Shown here in pieces: positions 10,195 through 21,726 of a DNA stretch of 64,000 nt. Source of the DNA: Zygnema cylindricum (taxonomy: Eukaryota; Streptophyta; Zygnematophyceae; Zygnematales; Zygnemataceae); contig JBBHKE010000741.1 in assembly GCA_037447655.1 (NCBI GenBank), positions 167,270 to 231,269 on the forward strand. Reading direction: 5' to 3'. The notes beneath the pieces are model-generated. The model searched no databases, had not been told where the DNA came from, and worked only from the letters and a program-made list of their open reading frames with translations. Every line of letters begins with the position of its first letter. The stretch's first letter is position 1. The position numbers were made by a program, and so were the translations under genes.

Positions 10195-11957
10195 ATGGAG
10201 GACACAAAATTGCAGGTTATGGGCCCACCCTCTAGGGTGCCCACCTTCAATGGATCTGGGTTCTCTATTGGGAAGCCATGACGATGGGATCTTTGTGTGA
10301 AAAACGATACTGGGGTATCGTGAGTGGACAAATGAAACGTCCACATTCGGGAACTCCACCAGGATTTGGGGGAGTAAGGTTTTCTGCAACATAGGCTGCC
10401 TCAGCGTAGGAGGCAGATGATGGGGACAACAGTGTGTCCGAAAAGGAAAAAGGGAAGGAGACACCCCTCACTCCTATTGCCACAGTATCGGGAGCGGCCA
10501 CCGTGAAGACCGTGGAGAACGATACTCAAATGTGGGAGGATGTAAACATGGCTGCCAAGAACTTCATTCTGAGGCACCTCACTCAAGGTTTGGCCACTCC
10601 TCATCTTCACATTTACAAAGCGGAGGAGTTGTGGGAGAGTTTAGTGGAGATTTATAAACCTGGAACTATTCACGAGCTCTAGTTGGCTGAGCAAAAGCTA
10701 TTGAGTTACACTTACAAAGGAGGAAAGATGCTAGATTACTGTAATGATCTTTCTTGTTTGTATATGGAAATGGAAAGTGCCGGGTGGATAGGTACAATGA
10801 AAATGAAAGTTAACACCCTTATCATGAAATTACCAAATGAGTTCGAAAACATAGTGTACCGAGTACAAAGAATGCCTGATAGTTCATGGAAATGGAACAC
10901 AGTAGTCAGGATGATACTTGTGCAGGAAAACACAATGGAGATTAGGAGAGGAGGAAAGAGAATTCAAGCTCTAGCAGCAAGAGGGGACCGATGGGCAAGG
11001 ACCCGAAGAAACCTTATAGAGGGGAAAAAGATCTATCTGGGGGACAGAGGCCCCCAAGGGTCTTTGTCATTATTGCAAAAAGCCGGGACACTTTATTGCA
11101 GATTGTGTCAAGCTATCAAAGCTGAGGCTCCAAGAGAACCGTGGAGGAGGATCTTCCGGAGGGAAGAAAAAGGCACTTGTGGTTACAAAAGTGTCAGGAG
11201 AAACAGAGGATGAGTCATCTGAGGAGGATGGGGAGCTTCTTCTTGACGAGAGTCTGGAGGAGAAGGAGATCCCTCGGAGGCAAAAGTGTGCCCTTGGAGC
11301 AATTCGGGAAGCTCCACAGGAAGGATGGATCATCGACTCAGGTGCATCCATGCATATGTGTCGTGATAAAGAACTCTTCACTAAGCTACGAAAGATTCCT
11401 ACTGTGGAGATAGAGTATGGGGATGGGAGAGTGGTTACTACAGATCTAGTGGGATCAGTAGATCTGAAAGTCTTAGTGGAGGGTAAGACCTCTATACTTA
11501 CATTCTCAGATGTACTTTACATTCCTCAGCTGAGTAAAAATCTTGTCTCTACGTCTGTGTTAGATGACAAAGAGTTTGATACTTTCACTAAAAAGGGAGT
11601 CTTTATAGCTAAGTATCGAGATGAAGTTTACTTTACAGCAGATAAGGGTAGCCAAGGAATGTTTAGGCTTAACTTGAGTAATGAAAAGAAGAATGCTTAC
11701 TATGTTGGTGTTCCTAAGGTGATGATTTGGCATAAGCGGTTGGGGCATGTGCATTTTGATAGGTTAAGGGAAATGAAAAAGCTTGGGGTAGTAGATGGCA
11801 TTCAGTTTGGGGATAATGAAGTGATGGATGATTATAGTGGTTGTGCTCAAGGTAAGGCTCACAGACTTCCCTTTCCCAAAGCCGCCACATATAGAGGTGA
11901 GAAAGTGTTAGATTCTGTCCACACAGACATTTGGGGACCTGCAAAAAGTACCTTCGG
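10195..11957 (+). pseudogene. Element G gag, protease and integrase N-part (frameshifted)
   Basis: Starts at ATG 10195 inside the 5' LTR (MEDTKLQVMGPPSRV). The frame is lost near 10265 (in-frame TGA at 10279), resumes in the 10434-10682 piece (Gag helices, NFILRHLTQGLATPHL), is stopped by TAG at 10680, and continues at 10683 (NTLIMKLPNEFENIVYRVQ). It shifts again near 11010-11060, just before the zinc knuckle CHYCKKPGHFIADC (about 11068-11109). The piece at 11179-11961 carries the aspartic protease (IIDSGASMHMC), the GAG-pre-integrase HKRLGH with its Cys pair, and the first integrase Asp in HTDIWGP. It ends at a one-base shift in a run of A near 11945. Four lesions make this part non-functional as it stands. 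Confidence 0.88.
10215..10229 (+). other. Primer-binding site of element G (half tRNA-iMet)
   Basis: GGTTATGGGCCCACC directly abuts the LTR end (10214). It is complementary over 15 bases to the anticodon arm of plant initiator tRNA-Met, including the CAT anticodon region. Elements of the Hemivirus group (copia, Ty5, Osser) use such an internal half-tRNA fragment. Here the site also codes for Gag residues 7-11. Confidence 0.8.
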
Positions 11958-14542
11958 TTAGAGGAAAGAGGTTTATGATGACAATAACTGATGATTGGTC
12001 TAGATACTCTAGAGTCTACTTTCTGAAAAATAAGTCTGAAGCATCAACTTACTTCAAAGTATATAAAGCATGGAGTGAGAAATTGCATGAAACCCCTATT
12101 AAGAGGATAAGGAGTGATAATGGGGGAAAATATACCTCTAACCAATTTGAGGAATATCTGAGAGATGAGGGAGTGCAACACCAGAAAACTGTACCATATA
12201 ACCCAGAACAAAATGGGGTAGCTGAGAGGTTGAATAGAACACTAGGAGATAGTGTATGCAGTATGTTGGCAGACAAGAAAATAGGAAAGAGATTTTGGGC
12301 AGAGGCAATGAATTGTGCCAACTATATTAAAAATAGAGTCCTCACCTCAGCTGTAAAGGGAGTGACACCTTATGAGAGATGGGTTGGAAGGAAACGAGAT
12401 ATCTCACACGTTAAAGTATTTGGTAGCCAAGTTTACAGTCTTGACACGGATAGGAAAAATTGGAAACTAGATGCTAAGGGAAAACCTGGATACTTTGTGG
12501 GATATGATGAGGATGTTAAGGGATATAGAGTCTATGACTTAGCAAAGAAAGATATCATTCTGGTCAAACACTTAGTTGTCATGGATGAAGGGAAGTCATT
12601 TGACCCCTTCAAATATACAAAGATGATAAGGATCAGATTTGAGTCCGAAAGTGAGGAGAACTCAGTCATTCCCGAAAAAGACATGAGTGAAACTGTGATT
12701 ACAGATTTAGGGGAGACCGAAGATACAAGAGACTCACCGGAAACCTCACATACTCCTATGGACTTCGAGGAGATAGAAGAAGCGGAACAAGATACGGTTT
12801 TTATGGACAAGGGAGCCGATGAGACAGTGAGAAGAAATCCAAGACTTCCATCCATTCCAGCTTCGGAGTTTGAGGGAGGAAGGAGGAGCAGCAAAAGGAT
12901 ACAGGAAAAACAAGCTGCCCATAAGGTAACTAAGCTATCTCACCCAGATGAGCCTCAGTCTTACTTAGAGGCAGTGAATAGTCCAGAGAAAGAAAAAAGG
13001 ATTAGAGCCATAAATGATGAGATGGCTTCTATCATGGAAGCAAATACTTGGGAACTAGCGAATTGCCCTCCAGACAGAAAACCTATTGGATGTAAATGGG
13101 TATTTAAACTAAAGCTGAACCCAGATAATACAATTGAGAGGAATAACGCTCGATTGGTAGCGAAGGGGTTCACCCAAAGAGAGGGGATTGACTATGAGGA
13201 GACCTTTGCTCCAGTTGTTCGGTTCCCATCGGTAAGGATTCCCCTCAGTTTGGCCGCAGCGGAAGACATGGAAATACACCAGATGGACATTAAGACTGCT
13301 TTTCTTAATGGTGAGTTAGAGGAAGAAATTTTTATGAGGCAACCCGAGGGGTTTGTGGAAGAAGGAGAAGAGAGAAAAGTCTGCAGGCTCATAAAGTCCT
13401 TATATGGACTGAAACAGGCTCCCCGACAGTGGAATAAAAAACTAGATGAGTTTCTCACCGATCTGGGATACATCCGAATCAGCTCTGACCATTCTATCTA
13501 TATGTTTGAAGATGAGAATGGTGTCATTTTTATTGCAATTTATGTGGATGATCTGCTTGTGTTAAGTAAGTCTTTGGAGAATATCAATAGGCTAAAGAAA
13601 GATCTTAGGGGCAGATTTGATATGAAGGATTTAGGGGAGGCAAAATATATTTTGGGGATCCAAATCGAGAGAGATAGGGGGAAGAAGATTATCAGACTTA
13701 CTCAGAAAGAAGCAATAGGTAATATGCTTGAGAAATACCAGATGGAAAATGCTAACAGTTGTACCACTCCCATAGACTTGAAAAAAATAAGTGATGGGAG
13801 TGTAGAAGGAGGAGTGATGATCTTAGACGATCAGATGAGTCCAGAGGAGAAAGAGTTCATGAAGTCTATCCCTTATAGACAGGTCGTAGGAAGCTTAATC
13901 TATTTTATGAATTGTACCAGGCCAGACATAGCGGCGGCAGTTGGTGTACTCAGTAGGAGTCTTAATGATCCTAGGAAGAGGGATTGGGAGGCAGCGAAGA
14001 GAGTCATGAGATATCTGGTGGGAACTAGAGAGTTATGGTTGCATTTGGGAGGGGAGCACATTGACATCACTACTTGGAGTGATGCCAGTTATGGGGACGC
14101 ACCTATGAGACGATGCACCTCTGGGTATGTGTTGTATGTTGGGGAAGGTGCTTGCTGCAGGAGGAGTAAGCAACAAAAGGTGGTTGCTCAGTCTACTATG
14201 GAGGCTGAATATATGGCGTCTTGTTCTGCTGTGAAAGAACTAATGTGGGTGAAGTCATTGTTGCAAGAACTGGGATATATGAAGGAGGGAGTGCATGAAA
14301 TCTTTTGCGATAATCAAGCTGCAATCGCAATCGCAGCCAATCCAAAACATCATTTCAAAGCAAAACATATGGACATAAGATTAAGCTTCGTAAGAGAAAA
14401 AGTTGAAAATAAAATTTTAAATCTTGTGTATAGACCTGATGAAGAATTGGTGGCTGACATGATGACCAAACCTGTGCCCTCTCCTAAAATAAAATATTGT
14501 CAGGAGAAATGCGGGTTAAAAGAAAAATTAAAATTTGACTAG
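11945..14542 (+). CDS. Element G pol: integrase core, reverse transcriptase, RNase H
   Basis: An open frame of about 860 codons (first ATG at 11975), continuing Gag-Pol after the shift at 11945. In order: the integrase catalytic core with the second acidic residue in RIRSDNGGKY and the Glu in PEQNGVAERLN; an acidic linker (about residues 225-330); a copia reverse transcriptase from WELANCPPDRKPIGCKWVFK, with the FLNGELEEEIFMRQPEGF region and the catalytic YVDDLLVLSK; then RNase H, with WSDASYGDAP, STMEAEYMA and FCDNQAAIAIAANPKHHF. It ends at 14542 directly before the purine tract. The order integrase before RT marks it as Ty1/copia. All key catalytic motifs look intact, unlike the upstream gag. 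Confidence 0.93.
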   Translation, partial: KVPSVRGKRFMMTITDDWSRYSRVYFLKNKSEASTYFKVYKAWSEKLHETPIKRIRSDNGGKYTSNQFEEYLRDEGVQHQKTVPYNPEQNGVAERLNRTLGDSVCSMLADKKIGKRFWAEAMNCANYIKNRVLTSAVKGVTPYERWVGRKRDISHVKVFGSQVYSLDTDRKNWKLDAKGKPGYFVGYDEDVKGYRVYDLAKKDIILVKHLVVMDEGKSFDPFKYTKMIRIRFESESEENSVIPEKDMSETVITDLGETEDTRDSPETSHTPMDFEEIEEAEQDTVFMDKGADETVRRNPRLPSIPASEFEGGRRSSKRIQEKQAAHKVTKLSHPDEPQSYLEAVNSPEKEKRIRAINDEMASIMEANTWELANCPPDRKPIGCKWVFKLKLNPDNTIERNNARLVAKGFTQREGIDYEETFAPVVRFPSVRIPLSLAAAEDMEIHQMDIKTAFLNGELEEEIFMRQPEGFVEEGEERKVCRLIKSLYGLKQAPRQWNKKLDEFLTDLGYIRISSDHSIYMFEDENGVIFIAIYVDDLLVLSKSLENINRLKKDLRGRFDMKDLGEAKYILGIQIERDRGKKIIRLTQKEAIGNMLEKYQMENANSCTTPIDLKKISDGSVEGGVMILDDQMSPEEKEFMKSIPYRQVVGSLIYFMNCTRPDIAAAVGVLSRSLNDPRKRDWEAAKRVMRYLVGTRELWLHLGGEHIDITTWSDASYGDAPMRRCTSGYVLYVGEGACCRRSKQQKVVAQSTMEAEYMASCSAVKELMWVKSLLQELGYMKEGVHEIFCDNQAAIAIAANPKHHFKAKHMDIRLSFVREKVENKILNLVYRPDEELVADMMTKPVPSPKIKYCQEKCGLKEKLKFD

Positions 14543-14555
14543 AAAATAAGGGGAG
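14543..14555 (+). other. Polypurine tract of element G
   Basis: AAAATAAGGGGAG lies between the pol stop codon and the 3' LTR start, the usual site for plus-strand priming. Elements A, C, D and F have a near-identical tract in the same place. Confidence 0.8.
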
Positions 14556-15597
14556 TGTTGAAATAAGTAGTTTTTAGTATATTTTCTAGGTCTAAATTTA
14601 TTAGAAAAGAAAATGTAGGCAGCCTGCCTCTATCTCTTCTCTCTCTCTCGCCCCCATACTTGTTGTAGTCACTGAAGGAGAGAGAGAGAGAGCAATGGAG
14701 CCATGGCTGCCTCAACTCCATAGGAAGGACTAAAGAGTGGCTTAAGCCACTCTCAACAAAAGGTTGAGTCCGGCAGGACTCGAACCCCCGACCGGCAGAG
14801 CGCGGCGTAGCCGTTAGCTCTAACCAGTCTGTCGTAGAAGTCCGTTAGGAGATATAGGGTTTCATTACTATTTAAACTATTGTAATGTACTAGATTCATT
14901 TAACTGAAACCCTTAACGCCACACATAGATACAGTTCTATAAATTACGAAGTACTGTACTTGTTTGAAATGGATATCGCGCATTTTGTTTCGACAGCGAA
15001 ACAAATATCGCGCAAGTATTTATTACGGCCGAGATTGAATTTCGCGTCAAATCTAACGGCGCACACATCGCCGATATCCCGGAATGGTCATTTTGGCATT
15101 TAGTGACGTGGCATGACCTGGCGCCACGTGGGAAGACATAATTCGGTCGCGTAAATTCCGAGGAACGTACGGACGAGTGGAAAGTGGACACGCGTCCACT
15201 TAATGGCCTTGTCGTACAGAGGCCGTACAGAAAGTACATCGGCAGTAGTACTTCCTAGTACTATACAGTTTTGTGATTGGTTTGTACAGGCAGTAGATAG
15301 GAGCTGTGAGAGGGAATTAGGAAAAACTAGGACTTAGGAAAATTTAGGTAGATAGTCCTCTCTCTCTGAGAGTTTGTATAAATTGGCATCTTTGCCACCC
15401 TATAACTTATCGGTTGGTTGGCCGTTTTCAGTGATTCTTTTTGCTACGGTCTGAGGGGAGTCCAGGCTGCATAGGGGTGCCGTCAAATTGTCAGTTTGAC
15501 TTCTTGGGCAGAAGTGGTCGTGGCTGAAAGTGGGTTAGTTAAACACTATCTAGAGGCTTTCTGTATTATGTAGTCCAATGGAGGACACAGAATTGCA
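14556..15597 (+). repeat. 3' LTR of element G
   Basis: 1042 bp, TGTTGAAATAAG to AGAATTGCA, matching 9172-10214 with about 30 differences by hand alignment. It is followed by AGATG, the copy of the five bases preceding the 5' LTR. Confidence 0.92.
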
Positions 15598-15602
15598 AGA
15601 TG

Positions 15603-17061
15603 GACTTGCTGGAAACCAGACATATCTCACTTAAAGGTTTTTGGCAGTTAAGTGTTCAGTCTAGATAAAGATCGGTTTAATTCAAAGCTAGATCCTAAAG
15701 GAAACCGGGGTATTTATTAGGATATGATGAGGATGTAAAAAATAAAGAATTTATGATCTAAAAAGAGAAGATATAATCTTAGTAAACATCTAGCAGTTAT
15801 GAATGAAAGAAAGTTTGTGGATCCCTTCCAATATCCAAGTCAGTAAAAATCAGATTTCAGTCAGAAAATTCTGATGACTTTGAGCTTTCTAACTATCCAA
15901 GTTTTAGAGAAGATGATATTCTTACATGTACAAATCAGATCAAGATGGACTCGGATGTGGAAACTCTTCTGACAACTCTACCCGAAACGGAAGACGTGGT
16001 GGAATTTTATTCAGAATCAAGGGACAGGGGAGAAGCCAAGATTGTTCAAAAAAACCCACGGGAACCATCTATTCTGGCCACAGATTTTGAGAGAGAGAGG
16101 AGAAGCAGCAAATGATTGCAAGAAAAACATGTTAATAATATAGTTACAAAATTATCTCATCCGGATGAACCTCAAACTTATGGAGAGGCAATGAATTGTC
16201 CAAATAGAAACCGGTGGAAGTCATATATCAATGAGGAGATGACCTTAATTATGGTAGCCAATACTTGGGAGCTTGTGGATTGTCCATCTTACCCAAAACC
16301 AATCGGTTGTAAGTGGGTGTTCAAATTAAAACTGAGCCCACATAACACCATTGAGCGCTACAAGGCCCGGTTAGTGGCAGAAGGACTTACACAGAAAGAG
16401 GGAATCCACTACGAGGAAACCTTTGCCCCGGTCGTTAGATTTCCTTCTGCCGCATACTTTTTAGTTTGGCAGTAGCAAAAGACATGGAGATACACTAGAT
16501 GGATATCAACACAACCTTTTTGCATGGAGAATCGGAAGAGAAGATCTTCATGCGACAACTAGAAGGATTTGTGGAGAAAAGAGAGGAGAGTAAGGTATGC
16601 GGGCTGATTAAATCTCTTTATGGGTTAAAACAAGCGCCCGGACATTGGAATAAAAAGCTTGATGAGTTTCTTAGCGGTTTGGAGTATATCATGATCAGTT
16701 CAGATCACTTAAGCTATGTTTTTGAAAATGAGGAAGGTATTTTTTTATTGCATTTTATGTTGATGATTTGCTTGTTATAAGAAAATCAATGGAAAATTTT
16801 AATAAACAGAAAACTAATCTTAAGGGCAGACTTGAGATGAAGGATAGGGGGGAGGCAATATATATTTTGGGAATTCAAGTAGAAAGAGACCGAGAACGAA
16901 AGATTGTAAGACAGACTCAAAAGAAAGCAATAAAATATATGTTAGAAAAGTTTCAGATGGATAAGGCTAATAGTTGTACAACTCCAATGGAGTAAAAGAA
17001 GGGAAGTGAGGGGTGTGTGCAAGAAAGAATCATAATCTTAGACGAAGAATTAGGTTCTGAA
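15603..17061 (+). pseudogene. Copia element B: integrase C-part and RT, continued
   Basis: This resumes the pol gene of element B after the nested element G: first the GRKPDISHLKVFG-type C-terminal integrase motif (in shifted frames), then the acidic linker, then reverse transcriptase pieces at 16116-16475 (CKWVFKLKLSPHNTIERYKA), 16499-16780 and 16768-16995. The catalytic YVDD region near 16755 is damaged (reads as F-M-L-M). The copy ends near 17061, where LTR C starts in the opposite orientation, so RNase H and the 3' LTR of B are missing. Confidence 0.85.
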
Positions 17062-17066
17062 GAACA

Positions 17067-18066
17067 TGCAATTTTGTGTCCTCCATTGGACTACAGAATT
17101 CAAGAAGCCTCTTCGTAATTTTTAACTAACCCACTTTCAGCCACAACCACTACTACCTAATCAATCAAATTGAAAATCTGACTGCACCCTTGTGCAGTTT
17201 GGACTCCTTTGAGTTTGTAGCAAAAAACATCATTGAAAACAACCAACCAACCGATAAGTTATGAGGTGGCAAAAATGCGAGTTTATACAAAATCTCAAAG
17301 AGTGAGGTGGCTACCTACCAGATTTATCTAAGTCCTAAACCCCCTCTCACAACCCCTATTTATTGATATACGAACCAATCACATGACTATAAAGTACTTA
17401 AAGTTACCATGGCCGATGTACTTTCTGTACGGCTTGTGTACAGCAAGGCCATTGGATGGACGCTTGTCCCCATACGATTCGTCCTTATGCTCTTCGGGAT
17501 TTCCGCATCCCAATATCATCCAACCACATGGCGCCAAGTCATGCCACGCATGCAAACTGCCAAAGTGGTGATTTCAGGGATATCGACGATGATACGTGCT
17601 GTCGAATAAAAACCGACTTTCAGTATTTGCCGTTGAAACAAATGCCCGGTTCATTTGTTTTGTGTGTGACGTGTCTTACCAAAATCTCTATGCATTCTAT
17701 CCGTAATTCCGTTAATTAGACTAGATCCTTTAAACAATGTTTAAATAGATATCAAACCCTATCTACTATAACGGACTTTTACGAGAGACAGGTTAGAGTT
17801 GACGGCTACGCCTCGCTCTGCCGGTCGCATGTTCGAGTCTTGCCATACTCAACCTTTTTGTTGAGAGTGAGGTATGTCACTCTTTAGTCCTGCCTGTGGA
17901 GTTAAAGCAGCCATGGCTAAACCCCCCCTTCCTATCCTTCATTGACTACAACAAGAATGGTGGCTAGAGAGAGGAGGTGGAGGTAGGCTGTTCGCCCTTT
18001 TCTTTTTCTATTTTACTGTTCAAATTTAGACCTAGAAAATTCCCTATAAATTTAGTAATTTCAACA
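17067..18066 (-). repeat. 3' LTR of copia element C
   Basis: About 1.0 kb on the minus strand, from TGTTGAAATTAC (18066) to AAATTGCA (17067). It resembles LTR A most closely and carries the tRNA-like module (GGTTAGAGTT at 17791, GTTCGAGTCT at 17831). It interrupts element B; the possible target bases on the left are GAACA (17062-17066). Confidence 0.8.
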
Positions 18067-21000
18067 CTCCCCTTAATTTATAGTCTAACTTTAACTTCAG
18101 TTTTAGTCCACACTTTTTTTTGCAATATTTTAACTTGGAAGAGGGCACTGGTTTTGTCATCATATTAACCACCATTTCCTCATCAGATCCATATACAAGA
18201 TTCACAATCATATTCTCAACTTTTTCTCTCACAAAACTCAATCTTATGTCCATTTGCATTGCCTTAAAATGTTGTTTTGGATTAGTTGCAATTGCAATGG
18301 CAGCTTGATTATCACAAAACTCTTTATGCACTCCCTCCTTCACATACCCTTGTACCCATAACAATGACTTGACCCACATCAACTCTTTCACAACAAAATA
18401 AGAGGCCATGTACTCAGCCTTTATAGTAGACTGAGCAACAATCTTTTGTTGCTTGCAGCTCCAACAACAAGCACCTTCCCCCAAATACAACACATACCCA
18501 GAATATTTTATAGATGCATCCATATCCACTACTGGCATCATTCCAAGTAGTGATATCAGTATGCTCCCCTCCCAAATGCAACCATATCTCTCTAGTTTTT
18601 AATAGATGTCTCATAACTCTCTTAGCAGCTCCCCAATCTCTCTTCCTAGGATCATTAAGACTCCTACAGAGTACTCCAACTGCTGACGCTATGTCCGGCT
18701 TGGTACAGTTCCTAAAGTATATGAGACTGCTTGCAATCTGCTTGTAGGGAATAGACTTTATAAACTCTCTCACTCTTTTGGACTTATTTGATCGTCTAAT
18801 ACTATCACTCCTCCTTCTACACTTCCATCACTTACTTTGTTCAAGTCCATGGGAGTGTTACAACAGTTTGCCTTTTCCATCTGGAATTTCTCAAGAATGT
18901 TACCTATTGTTTCTTTCTAAGTAAGTGTAATAATCCTTTTTCCTCTATCTCTCTCCATTTGAATTCCCAAATTATATCTTTCCCTTGTTAAATCCTTCAT
19001 GTCAAATCTGCTTCTAAGATTTTTCTTTAACTTATTGATCTTTTCCAAAGACTTACTTAACACCAACAAATGATCCACATAGATTGCAATAAAAATCACA
19101 CCATTCTCATTTTCAAACATATAGATAGAGTGGCCAGAGCTAATCCGGATTTATCCCAGACTGGTGAGAAACTCATCTAGTTTTTTATTCCACTGTCGAG
19201 GAGTCTGCTTCAGCCCATATAATGACTTTATGAGCCTGCACACCTTGCTCTCTTCTCCTTCCTCCATGAACCCCTCTGGTTCCCGCATGAAAATTTCTTC
19301 GTCTAACTCACCATTGAGAAAGGGGGTCTTAATATTCATTTGATGTATTTCGTTGTTTTTCGTTGCCGCTAAACTGAGACGGATCCTTACTGATGGGAAC
19401 CGAACAACTGGGGCTAAAGTCTCCTCATAGTCATTCCCCTCCTTTTGGGTGAACTCCTCTGCTACCAACTGAGGCTTATATCTCTCAGTGGTATTAAATG
19501 GGTTCAGTTTTAGTTTGAACACCCATTTATAGCCAATCGGTTTATTCTCCAGAAGATAGTCCGCTAGTTCCCAAGTATTTGCTTCCATGATGGAGGTCAT
19601 CTTATCATTTATGGCTCTAATCCATTTGTCTTTCTCCGGACAGTTCACTGCCTCCGAGTAAGACTGAGGCTCATCTGGGTGAGATAGCTTAATTACCTTA
19701 TGAGCATCATTTTTTTCTTATATCTTTTTTCAGCTCCTTCTCCCTCTCTCAAACTCCGAAGCTCAAATGGAGGGAAGTCTTGGATTTCTCCTTCATGTCT
19801 CATCGGCTCCCTTATCCATAGAATCCAATTCTGGTTCCTCCTCTTCTCTAACCTCAAAGTGTATAGGAATATGTAAGGTTTCCGGTGGGTCTCCTATATC
19901 TTAGATCTCCCCTAAACCTGCAATCACAGTTTACCCATGTCCCTCTCAAGAACGACCCATTTCTCCTCACTACGGACTCAAATCTGATTCTTATCTTCTT
20001 GGTATATTTGAAGGGGTCAAATGACTTCCCTTCATCCATGATAACTAAGTGTTTAACTAGAATGATATCTTTCTTTGGTAAGTCATAGATTGTATATCCC
20101 TTAACATCCTCATCATATCGTACAAAGTATCTAGGTTTTGCCTTAGCATCTAGTTTGCAGTTTTTCCTCTCCGTGTCAAGACTATAAACTTGGCTACCGA
20201 ATACTTTAAGGTGGGAGATATTTGGTTTCCTTCCAACCCATCTCTCATAAGGTGTCATTCCTTTTACGGTTGAGGTAAGATCTTTATTCTTAATGTAGTT
20301 AGCATATTTCATAGCCTCTGCCCAAAATCTCTTTCCTATTTTCTTGTCCGCCAACGTACTGCATACACTATCTCCTAGAGTTCGGTTCAACCTCTCAGCT
20401 ACCCCATTTTGTTCCGAGTTATATGGTACATTTTTCTAGTGCTGAAATCCCTCATCTTTGAAGTATTCCTCAAACTTGTTACAAGTATATTCTCCCCCAT
20501 TATCACTCTTTATTCTCTTAATGGGGGTTCCATGCAACTTCTCACTCCAGTCTTTATATTCTTTGAAGTAATTTGGTGTTTCAGACTTTGTTTTAGGGAA
20601 GTAGACTCTAGAGTATCTTGACCACTCATCGGTTATTTTCAACATAAACCTCTTCCCTCTGACCAAAGGTACTTTTGCAGGTACCTAGATATCTGTGTGG
20701 ACTAAATCTAGTACTTTCTCACCCCTATATGTGGCGGCTTTGTGAAAGGGAAGTTTGTGAGCCTTACCTTTAGCATAGCCACTAGAATCATCCACCATTT
20801 AATTATCCCTAAACTGAATGCCTTCTTCTACACCAAGCTTCTTAATTTCCCTCAGCCTCTCAAAATAATATGTCGTTACCGCTTATGCCAAATCACCAAC
20901 TTTGAAACACCAACATAGTAAGCATTCTTCATTTCATTACTCTGGTTAAGCCTAATCATTCATTGGCTAGTGAAGGTATCAAACACTTTGTCATCTAACA

Positions 21001-21726
21001 CAGAAGTAGAGACAGTGATTTTACTCGCTTAGGAATGTGGAGTATATATGAGAACGTGAGTATAGATGTCTTACCCTCTACAAAGACTTTCAAATCTACT
21101 GACCCCACTAGATCTGTAGTTTTCACTCTCCCATCCCGATACTTTATCTCTACAGTAGGGGTCTTTTTTATCTTAGTAAAGAGATGCTCATCACGGCACA
21201 TATGCAAGGATGCACCTTAGTCAATTATCCATCCTTCATGTGGAGCTTCCCGAATTGCTACGAGAGCACACTTCTATTTTCCAAGGGATCTCTTTCTTTA
21301 GCTTCAAGAAGAATCTCCCCATCCTTTTCCTCAGAGGACTATGCCTCGGTCTCTCCTTTCACTTTTGTGGCCACAAGTGCATTCTTCTTCCCTACGAAAG
21401 AAGCCCCTCCACGCTTCTCTTGGAGCCTTAGATCCGAAAGCTTGACAAAATAAGCTATCATGTGCTTCAGCTTTTTGCAAAAATGAAAAAACCCTTTAGG
21501 GGCCTTGGTCCTCCCGAGTGATCTCTCTCTCCCTTGTACGGTTTCTGCGAAACCTTCTCCTACCGGTTTGCTCATACAGCTAAAGCTTGCATGCTCTTTC
21601 CCCCTCCCTTAATGTTGATTGTGTTTTCTTGCAAAAGTATCATTTGGACAATTGTGTTCCACTTCCATGAACTATCAATCATTTCCTGTACTCGGTACAC
21701 AATTTTTTCATACTCGGCGTGTACTG
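18067..21726 (-). pseudogene. Copia element C: pol and partial gag, decayed
   Basis: Minus-strand remnants in element order: RNase H (18541-18044), RT end and RNase H start (18773-18414), RT with the catalytic YVDD altered to YVDH (19120-18917), RT N-part (19648-19151), integrase C-part (20390-19854), integrase core with SDNGGEYTC (20666-20436), protease flank and Gag linker (21207-20995), and a zinc-knuckle relic in which two of the knuckle residues are lost (21575-21339). Gag then stops abruptly at 21726, where the truncated LTR of D follows; the 5' part and the 5' LTR of C are absent. Frameshifts and stops are frequent, so the copy is dead. Confidence 0.85.

Larger units (their letters stand above)
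9172..10214 (+). repeat. 5' LTR of element G
   Basis: 1043 bp, TGTTGAAATAAG to AAATTGCA, with the TG...CA ends typical of LTRs. In order it holds a CT/AG inverted tract (9240-9310), a perfect 20-bp palindrome (9350), an antisense tRNA-like module (9380-9450), repeats of ATATCGCGC around a TTGTTTC/GAAACAA stem (9590-9630), paired ACGTGGC motifs (9723-9746), a TATA box (9994) and the gag start codon (10195). Confidence 0.92.
9172..15597 (+). mobile_element. Near-complete Ty1/copia (hemivirus-type) retrotransposon G
   Basis: A 6.4 kb element with LTRs at 9172-10214 and 14556-15597, a primer site at 10215, gag-pol from 10195 to 14542 and a purine tract at 14543-14555. The target duplication AGATG is exact (9167-9171 and 15598-15602). 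On both sides the interrupted sequence is the pol gene of element B, whose integrase frame reads across the junction once G and one AGATG are ignored. By eye the two LTRs differ at about 30 of 1042 positions (near 97 percent identity), so the insertion is neither brand new nor ancient. Gag is broken by frameshifts and a stop, while the main pol frame is open. G could therefore not move on its own but might be helped by an intact relative. Confidence 0.93.
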
